From Vibrio sp. DW001 (GTDB lineage: Bacteria > Pseudomonadota > Gammaproteobacteria > Enterobacterales > Vibrionaceae): a DNA stretch of 64,000 bases. The DNA is taken from contig NZ_CP091975.1 in the NCBI RefSeq assembly GCF_029016285.1, positions 2,666,001 through 2,730,000 of the forward strand, written 5' to 3'. Every line of letters starts with the position of its first letter. The stretch's first letter is position 1. The position numbers were made by a program, and so were the translations under genes. Shown here one piece after another: positions 58,496-64,000 of this stretch. The notes below the pieces were generated by a model, which ran no database searches, was not told where the DNA came from, and worked only from the letters and a program-made list of their open reading frames with translations.

Positions 58496-59680
58496 TTATT
58501 TACGTTCAATAACAACCGCAACACCTTGGCCTCCACCAATACATAATGTTGCTAGACCATAACGTTGCTCACGTTTTGTTAACTCATGAACCAAGCTAAC
58601 AAGAATACGTGCACCAGATGCACCGATTGGGTGACCAAGTGCGATTGCGCCACCGTTCACATTGGTGATACTTGGGTCAAGGTCAAGACCTTTACAAACA
58701 GACAAAGCTTGCGATGCAAACGCTTCGTTTGCTTCAATCAATTCAATATCTGAAACCGTTAGACCCGCCGCTTTTAGTGCTTTTTCTGTCGCGGGTACAG
58801 GTGCGTATCCCATTGTTTCCGGGTCGACACCTGCTGATCCTTGAGAAACAATCGTTGCCAATGGCTTTAAACCAAGCTCTTTCGCTTTATCTGCACTCAT
58901 AAGGACCAGTGCTGCTCCGCCATCATTCAGACCAGAAGCATTAGCGGCGGTAACGGTACCGCTACCATCACGGATAAAGGCAGGCTTAGGCTTAGAAATA
59001 CTTGCCATTGTTGCGCCGAACTTTGGAAACTCATCTGTGTCTACTACGACGTCGCCACGACGCCCTGAGATAGTATGAGGTGCTATTTCGTTTACAAAAC
59101 GACCAGACGTTATAGCTTGCTCAGCACGATTTTGAGACTGAACGGCAAAAGTATCTTGTTCTTCACGAGATATTTCGTATTTCTTCGCAAGGTTCTCTGC
59201 TGTGATTCCCATATGGAAACCACCAAATGCGTCGGTTAAACCGTCATTGAGCATTGTATCGGTTAACTGAGAGTGTCCCATTTTTACACCAGTACGATGG
59301 GATTGAAGAACGTGAGCGGCATTGGACATCGACTCCATTCCACCCGCGACGACTATTTCAGCTTCGCCCAGACGAATCTGATTGGCTGCATCCATTACCG
59401 CTTTCAAACCTGAACCACATACCATAGACACGACATTGGCCGTTTTATCGTTCGGGACACCAGCAAATTTGGCAACCTGTCGAGCAGGGTTTTGGCCCAG
59501 ACCGCCGTTTAAAACATTACCTAAAACAACATTATCTACTTGGTCTGCTTTAATACCCGCTTCTTCAATTGCAGCCTTAACTGCGGTAACCCCTAAATCA
59601 ATAGCGGAAACATTGGCATAGGCACCTAAATAAGAACCGATAGCAGTGCGCTTTGCACTTACAATTACGACTTCTTTCAT
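58496..59680 (-). CDS. Acetyl-CoA C-acetyltransferase (thiolase)
   Basis: Cleaves acetoacetyl-CoA to two acetyl-CoA (or the reverse). The 394-residue protein has nucleophile Cys88 in VSMVCGSGLKAV, His in NEAFASQA and GHPIGASGARI regions, and Cys in LCIGGGQGVAVVIE. ATG 59680 is preferred over 59686 because GAGG is 9 bases upstream of it. In the context of a BKACE enzyme it would consume the acetoacetyl-CoA made and so pull the pathway. AtoB/PhaA-type. Confidence 0.93.
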   Translation of the reverse strand: MKEVVIVSAKRTAIGSYLGAYANVSAIDLGVTAVKAAIEEAGIKADQVDNVVLGNVLNGGLGQNPARQVAKFAGVPNDKTANVVSMVCGSGLKAVMDAANQIRLGEAEIVVAGGMESMSNAAHVLQSHRTGVKMGHSQLTDTMLNDGLTDAFGGFHMGITAENLAKKYEISREEQDTFAVQSQNRAEQAITSGRFVNEIAPHTISGRRGDVVVDTDEFPKFGATMASISKPKPAFIRDGSGTVTAANASGLNDGGAALVLMSADKAKELGLKPLATIVSQGSAGVDPETMGYAPVPATEKALKAAGLTVSDIELIEANEAFASQALSVCKGLDLDPSITNVNGGAIALGHPIGASGARILVSLVHELTKREQRYGLATLCIGGGQGVAVVIERK

Positions 59681-59707
59681 GATCATAAACCTCAGAATTA
59701 ATTAATT

Positions 59708-59742
59708 GATTCCATCACTAAATATAATTCGGTGATGGAATC
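59708..59742 (-). other. Intercistronic stem-loop between cyclase and thiolase genes
   Basis: GATTCCATCAC pairs perfectly with GTGATGGAATC around a 13-base loop. Without a T-run it is probably an mRNA processing or stability structure within the operon. Confidence 0.55.
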
Positions 59743-59759
59743 CAACGCGACTCTACTGA

Positions 59760-60731
59760 TTAGTGGTCGCCAAACGGATATACGCGGTCAGCGACATCAT
59801 TCACTTGGTCTTCATCGATAATGGCCATTAGACGAGTCATTGAACCGTCACCACAATACAAATTAAGTGGTGCACCAATAATTGTGCAGCGTTTGCCCGC
59901 GATTTTAGCAACATTACCACCAACGTTTTCCCAGCCAACTTTACCGTTACCTAGAAGCAATTTATGACAAGGTTCCCATGTGCCGTTACACATACCTTTT
60001 TCTTCAACAAGGCCATAAAGCTCTTTATACGCTTCTTCACCATGAATCTCTTTGTACATGTCACGATCAAAGTGCGCATACTCTTCTTTACCAAACTTCG
60101 CGATATATTCTTCTTTCAACGGTAAACCTGAATAGCCTTCAAGGTTCATTGATAATTTCCCAGCGCACTGCTCGCCAATAGAAGTATGTAGTGGGTGGTC
60201 TAGTGCCTGTTGGTCAACACCAAGTGATTTAATATCATGTTTCATACACCAGTGACCAACTGAAGCACCTACGCCTGTCGCGTAATGGTAATACTGTTTT
60301 GAATCATCCCATTTACCTGCCATACCGGTATAAATGATAACGATCATGTCTTTTAGTTCTTCATGAGTAACACCTGTTTTAACCAGTGCTGCATCCATAT
60401 GTTCAGCTTTAATCAGTGTCCACTGCTCAAGGTCTGAAAGGTCTAAACATACTGCATCACCACAATAAGCATTTAAGTCCATTTCGTGAGTATAGCGAGC
60501 ACGACGTCCATCAAACTCTGTTTCAATGACATGGCGTGGTGAATCCGCGTGTGTACCGCAGTGCATTGGCATTTTGAAAAACTGAGTCAATACACCAGAT
60601 TTTGCAAGACCATGAGCACGAGTAATCTCAGGCTGTGGGAAGTAAGGCCACTGAGGTGATTGAGAGCCCACTGGATGTGATAGATCGATGATTACTTTGC
60701 CTGCAAAAAAATTATGATTGTTGTTAGCCAT
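59760..60731 (-). CDS. Cyclase-family (PF04199-type) metal-dependent hydrolase
   Basis: A 323-residue protein of the cyclase/kynurenine-formamidase superfamily, with the metal motif HCGTHADSPRH (His57, His61, Asp63, His67) and a later GASVGHW/QQALDHPLHTS segment. Members hydrolyse amides, lactams or lactones and bind Mn or Zn. At 323 residues it is larger than KynB (about 210), closer to a separate subgroup. In this operon it may open a ring or remove an acyl/amide group from the imported compound before oxidation. Substrate unknown. Confidence 0.8.
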   Translation of the reverse strand: MANNNHNFFAGKVIIDLSHPVGSQSPQWPYFPQPEITRAHGLAKSGVLTQFFKMPMHCGTHADSPRHVIETEFDGRRARYTHEMDLNAYCGDAVCLDLSDLEQWTLIKAEHMDAALVKTGVTHEELKDMIVIIYTGMAGKWDDSKQYYHYATGVGASVGHWCMKHDIKSLGVDQQALDHPLHTSIGEQCAGKLSMNLEGYSGLPLKEEYIAKFGKEEYAHFDRDMYKEIHGEEAYKELYGLVEEKGMCNGTWEPCHKLLLGNGKVGWENVGGNVAKIAGKRCTIIGAPLNLYCGDGSMTRLMAIIDEDQVNDVADRVYPFGDH

Positions 60732-60782
60732 TTTGACTATTCTCCTGAATTTTTTTAACTGATTGCATCAGTTATCGAATAC

Positions 60783-61736
60783 TTATTTCTTTGTTGAATT
60801 ACGATATGTAGTTTGGTCGATCAAGTACTTAAATAGGCCTTCTTTCGACGCGACTGCCTGCTCTGGTGTCCAAGTCTGAAAACCTTCGCCTGTTTTAAAC
60901 CCTGACTTACCTTCGGCGACTAACTTCTTCAAGGTTTCACTTGGTTCCGTACCGGAATAAAGGTGTTGAAACATGTAGTCATGAATATTAAGGCTGAGTT
61001 CAGTCGAAACCATGTCAGCATTTTCAAACGGTGCTAGCTGTGGAATACGGAAACCAAATGAGTTTTTAATACAATCGTCGATAGTTTTCGGGTCGGCAAT
61101 ACCTTGGTCAACCATGTAGAAAGCTTCTCTCCACAACGCGTGTTGTAATCTGTTCGCTAAGAAACCCGCGACATCTTTTTTACACTCGGCTGGCGCTTTA
61201 CCGCATTCAGTTAAGAAGTCCATTGATGCTTGAATTACATCATCAGCACTGTCTTCTGTACGAATAACTTCTACTAATGGTATCAATACCGCTGGATTCC
61301 AGAAATGCATTCCAATAACACGGTCTTTTTTCTCAATAACTTCTGCAATCTCAGTGATAGATTTCACTGAAGTTCCTGAGGCAAAGATACACGTCGGTTT
61401 TGCGTGAGCTTCCATTTCGCGGAAAGTAGCGTGTTTAACGTCCATCACCTCAGGCACAGATTCGAAAATCAAATCGGCATCTGCATACGCTTCAATCTCG
61501 TCTGCAGTGATTGAGATACGATCTAAAATCGCATCTTTCTGATCAGATGCCAGAAGGCCTTCACGGATAAACATATCTAACTGACCGGACATATCTTCAA
61601 TTGCAGTACAGTTTGTTACGCTACGAGTTTTAATCGTCACGTTCCTGCCACCACCAGCAAAAATCTGAGCGATACCAACACCCATCATTCCTGACCCACC
61701 AACGATGGTGATGTTTTTAATGTCTGTAGAATTCAT
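60783..61736 (-). CDS. 3-hydroxyacyl-CoA-dehydrogenase-like NAD enzyme
   Basis: A 317-residue two-domain dehydrogenase. The NAD fold carries GGSGMMGVGIAQ (about 13-24); catalytic His is in GMHFWNPAVLIPLVEV, and the C-terminal helical domain starts DVAGFLANRLQHALWREA. The WREA... layout and single-copy length match 3-hydroxy acid and carnitine dehydrogenases as well as HBDH. Beside BKACE it probably oxidises a 3-hydroxy acid to the beta-keto acid, as L-carnitine dehydrogenase does for that pathway. Overlap with no neighbour; 12 bases from the SDR gene. Confidence 0.85.
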   Translation of the reverse strand: MNSTDIKNITIVGGSGMMGVGIAQIFAGGGRNVTIKTRSVTNCTAIEDMSGQLDMFIREGLLASDQKDAILDRISITADEIEAYADADLIFESVPEVMDVKHATFREMEAHAKPTCIFASGTSVKSITEIAEVIEKKDRVIGMHFWNPAVLIPLVEVIRTEDSADDVIQASMDFLTECGKAPAECKKDVAGFLANRLQHALWREAFYMVDQGIADPKTIDDCIKNSFGFRIPQLAPFENADMVSTELSLNIHDYMFQHLYSGTEPSETLKKLVAEGKSGFKTGEGFQTWTPEQAVASKEGLFKYLIDQTTYRNSTKK

Positions 61737-61748
61737 CTTTTTGCTCCA

Positions 61749-62564
61749 TTAACCAGCAGTACAACCGCCATCAACATAAATAATCTGACCATTAATGAAA
61801 TCAGATCCTGGAGCTGACAGGAACATAACCAAACCAATCATATCTGAAGTTTCAGCAACACGACCCATAGGAAGACGTGCAAGGAATGGAGCAATACGCG
61901 CTGGATCTTCACAGATTTCACGAGTGAGAGGAGATTTAATAAGCGTAGGAGCAATCGCATTCACATTGATAGTGAAACCTTGTTGAACACCTTTGATAGA
62001 CCATTCTGTTGCAAGCTGTTTAGTCAACGAATCCACCGCGGCTTTAGATGCTGCATAAGCGCTGTAACCATCAGGGTGACCACAGAACCCACGAACACTT
62101 GACGTGTTCACAATTTTACCATGACCCTGTTTCATGAAATATTTACCAAACACCTGGCAGGGAACCAGTGTACCCGTAACATTCACATTCATTACTTGGT
62201 TAAAGTTTTCCGTTGGCATTTCTTCACCAGGAGCGCGGAATGCCATACCAGCGTTGTTCACTAAGATATCGATACGTCCATACATTTCATGAACTTTATC
62301 AACGATAGCTTGCTGCGCTTCAACATCTGTAACATCACCAGTAATAGCAGTACATTCACCGCCAACTGCAGCGACAGATTTCACTGTTTCTTCAAGCGTT
62401 TCCATGCGACGTGCTGTGACGACAACTTTTGCGCCGTGTAGAGCAAATGCCTGAGCGTATGCCGCGCCTAATGTGCCGTTGCCGCCTGTGATAACTGCAA
62501 CTTTATCAGTAAGATCAAAGCAATTCTTAGCGAAATCATCGCTCCAACTAGGTGTCATGACCAT
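61749..62564 (-). CDS. Short-chain dehydrogenase/reductase
   Basis: A 271-residue classical SDR: cofactor motif TGGNGTLGAAYA (about 25-36), NNAG near 104, and active site Ser/Tyr/Lys (SSVRGF..., YAASKAAV). The C-terminus ends SDFINGQIIYVDGGCTAG as in many NAD(P)-sugar or hydroxy-acid dehydrogenases. It is the second oxidoreductase of the operon, so the substrate may carry two alcohol groups. The exact substrate is unknown. Confidence 0.9.
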   Translation of the reverse strand: MVMTPSWSDDFAKNCFDLTDKVAVITGGNGTLGAAYAQAFALHGAKVVVTARRMETLEETVKSVAAVGGECTAITGDVTDVEAQQAIVDKVHEMYGRIDILVNNAGMAFRAPGEEMPTENFNQVMNVNVTGTLVPCQVFGKYFMKQGHGKIVNTSSVRGFCGHPDGYSAYAASKAAVDSLTKQLATEWSIKGVQQGFTINVNAIAPTLIKSPLTREICEDPARIAPFLARLPMGRVAETSDMIGLVMFLSAPGSDFINGQIIYVDGGCTAG

Positions 62565-62594
62565 TCTGTTATTCCTTATAAATTTAAATTAATG

Positions 62595-62948
62595 CTACGC
62601 TGCGGTAATGGTTACTAAAACTTTTGCTTGGTTGTTACTGCTAACCCAAAGCTTCCGCTTTTCGTTTGGTAGCATAGAAATAGAAGCATCTTTGCCAACA
62701 ATAAATTGCTCACCAGCTTCATTTTCAACAGTAATCTCACCTTCGATAACGAAATATGATTTTTCAGTATGCGAGCCGAATGTACCTTCGCCGTACTGCC
62801 ACTCCGCTCCGCCATCAGCTTCAAACGTAGACAATCCTTGCCAAAACTTAGTCAAGCCAGTCTCTTCGCCTTGAACCTTTAAGCAAGTAACGCCAAAATG
62901 GCCCGGAGGTGTATATTCACTAACGTCCTGGATATTGGTCACTTTCAT
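62595..62948 (-). CDS. Small cupin-domain protein
   Basis: A 117-residue single cupin barrel. Metal-type residues are partly present (GTFGSHTEKSYFVIEGEITVEN, lacking the full HxH). The start codon shares one base with the stop of the upstream CoA-transferase gene (TAATG), so translation is coupled. Cupins of this size can be isomerases, dioxygenases or sensors. No function can be assigned here. Confidence 0.8.
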   Translation of the reverse strand: MKVTNIQDVSEYTPPGHFGVTCLKVQGEETGLTKFWQGLSTFEADGGAEWQYGEGTFGSHTEKSYFVIEGEITVENEAGEQFIVGKDASISMLPNEKRKLWVSSNNQAKVLVTITAA

Positions 62949-63604
62949 TATTTTTCTCCAAATGTTTTTAACGAATCTGAAATAATCAATTCTGTACCTG
63001 TCTTAGCTAAAACCTCTTCAACGGTTGTGTTGTAAGCGATTTCTGTAAGAACTAAACCTTCTTTTGTCGGATGAATAACCGCCAATTCTGTCACTATTAC
63101 GTCCACACAATTTGTGGCAGTGATAGGCAGTGTGCAGTTGTCTAAAATTTTAGGCGCACCATTTTTATTGCAATGAGCCATCATAATGATTACTTTTTTA
63201 GCGCCATTGACGAGGTCCATAGCACCACCCATGCCCGCAACCATTTTTCCGGGAATCATGTAGTTTGCTAGGTTACCGCTACGATCAACTTCCATTGCAC
63301 CTAATACAGTGGCGTCTACATGACCACCACGAATAAGAGAAAAAGAAAGCGTAGAATCAAAATATGCAGCGCCAACTGTTGCTGTCACTGGTGTACCACC
63401 TGCATTTGTTAGGTCCCAATCTTCTTTACCTTCTGCAGGTGTTGAGTCAAGGCCTACCATTCCATTTTCGGACTGAAATACAATATGTTTGTCTTTTGGT
63501 ACAAAGTTAGCGACAGAGGTCGGCATACCGATACCAAGATTGACGAGATCACCGAGGTTCAATTCATCGGCAACACGCTTTGCGATAAGATCTTTCATCG
63601 ACAT
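62948..63604 (-). CDS. atoA: 3-oxoacid CoA-transferase subunit B
   Basis: Family I CoA-transferase beta subunit, 218 residues. It has the catalytic Glu46 in FQSENGMVGL and the GIGMPTSVANF region, and MVAGMGGAMDLVNGAKKV. With the alpha subunit upstream it moves CoA between acyl-CoA and acetoacetate or succinate. In this cluster it could accept CoA from the new CoA ester or feed acetoacetate. ScoB/AtoA/PcaJ types cannot be told apart by eye. Confidence 0.88.
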   Translation of the reverse strand: MSMKDLIAKRVADELNLGDLVNLGIGMPTSVANFVPKDKHIVFQSENGMVGLDSTPAEGKEDWDLTNAGGTPVTATVGAAYFDSTLSFSLIRGGHVDATVLGAMEVDRSGNLANYMIPGKMVAGMGGAMDLVNGAKKVIIMMAHCNKNGAPKILDNCTLPITATNCVDVIVTELAVIHPTKEGLVLTEIAYNTTVEEVLAKTGTELIISDSLKTFGEK

Positions 63605-63609
63605 TTTAC

Positions 63610-64000
63610 TTACCTCACTATGTAATCGATCAGGACAGAAGGAAGAGTGAAGAAGCTAGGATCAATCTCATCAGGCTCTACTAAGGTATCTGGTTCAACA
63701 AAAACCATATCGGCCGCTAAACCCATTACCGGGTTAAAGTTAGCTGTAGTTTTATTAAATGCAGTATTGCCAAATACATCAGTAGTAGAAGATTTTAGAA
63801 GTGCAACATCCGCTTTTATAGGTTCTTCAAGCAGAAATACTTCGCCTGCTACCGTCACTTTTTGCTTACCTTCTTCGACCAGAGTATTCAAACCAGTCTT
63901 CGTTAGTACTCCACCAAGGCCTGCGCCAGCAGCGCGAATTTGCTCCGCGAGCGTACCCTGAGGAACTAAGTCGACGTCCATATCACCGGAGTTCATTTTT
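63610..64000 (-). CDS. atoD: 3-oxoacid CoA-transferase subunit A, 3' part (truncated by window edge)
   Basis: The C-terminal 130 residues of the alpha subunit: NSGDMDVDLVPQGTLAEQIR, then AGAGLGGVLTKTG and NPVMGLAADMVFVEP, which match the family's ELVPQGTLAEQIRAGGAG... and NP.MA.A. patterns. The N-terminal half lies beyond 64000 (an internal Met near 63996 should not be taken as the start). It is six bases upstream of the B subunit, so the pair is co-translated. Confidence 0.9.
   Translation of the reverse strand, partial: KMNSGDMDVDLVPQGTLAEQIRAAGAGLGGVLTKTGLNTLVEEGKQKVTVAGEVFLLEEPIKADVALLKSSTTDVFGNTAFNKTTANFNPVMGLAADMVFVEPDTLVEPDEIDPSFFTLPSVLIDYIVR

Overview
The window reads as chromosomal DNA of a marine gammaproteobacterium, most likely Vibrio or a close relative (Vibrionaceae). 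The support is AT-rich coding sequence, the gene sets purF-cvpA-dedD-folC-accD-truA-fimV, asd-pdxB, fabB/mnmC, epmC-aroC-prmB and apt-dnaX-ybaB-recR, an RssB-type regulator, and a very acidic FimV. These calls come from protein motifs and gene order read by eye; no database search was possible.

Layout. (1) 1-8.8 kb is an accessory, mobile-element-rich stretch. It holds a left-truncated CDS of unknown, perhaps toxin-like, function and two group II introns in tandem, the left one with a dead maturase. Next come two ~222-bp direct repeats whose hairpins show compensatory base changes, then a complete IS21-family element with a 5-bp target duplication but a broken istB, and a decayed IS5-like transposase tail. 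(2) 8.9-22.8 kb is a myo-inositol catabolic region: iolI-like, iolG, iolD, an RpiR-type regulator, a GPH-family symporter, iolE, iolC, iolB, iolJ and an FHS/FucP-like MFS transporter. A recurring AT-rich palindrome (GAAAA...TTTTC) lies in front of its transcription units. A LysR pseudogene sits inside. (3) 22.8-24.4 kb is a scrap-yard: an IS3-type remnant bounded by inverted copies of its own end, an Xre/MbcA-like antitoxin frame broken at a poly-A tract, and a 34-codon stub of ycgN. (4) 24.5-53.7 kb is core chromosome: ykgJ-like, aqpZ, recR, ybaB, dnaX (with a perfect A-AAA-AAG frameshift heptamer), apt, an rssB-like gene, a LysR gene, purF, cvpA, dedD, folC, accD, truA, fimV, asd, pdxB, fabB, mnmC, glgA, yfcL, epmC, aroC and prmB (TTG start). 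(5) 54.3-64 kb is a minus-strand catabolic cluster running off the right edge: CoA-transferase A and B, cupin, SDR, 3-hydroxyacyl-CoA-dehydrogenase-like enzyme, metal-dependent cyclase/hydrolase, thiolase, beta-keto acid cleavage enzyme (BKACE), LysR regulator, sodium:solute symporter and two tiny membrane proteins.

How the genes work together. In the iol region, IolG oxidises inositol, IolE and IolD dehydrate and open the ring, IolB isomerises, IolC phosphorylates and IolJ cleaves; no iolA is present in the window. The right-hand cluster looks like uptake of a 3-hydroxy acid, oxidation to a beta-keto acid, BKACE cleavage with acetyl-CoA to acetoacetyl-CoA plus a new acyl-CoA, then CoA transfer and thiolysis. 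L-carnitine degradation is the known precedent, but the cyclase, SDR and cupin point to a different, possibly undescribed, substrate.

Most worth a second look: the covarying structured repeat at 4.8-5.24 kb beside the tandem introns, and the BKACE cluster at 54.3-64 kb.
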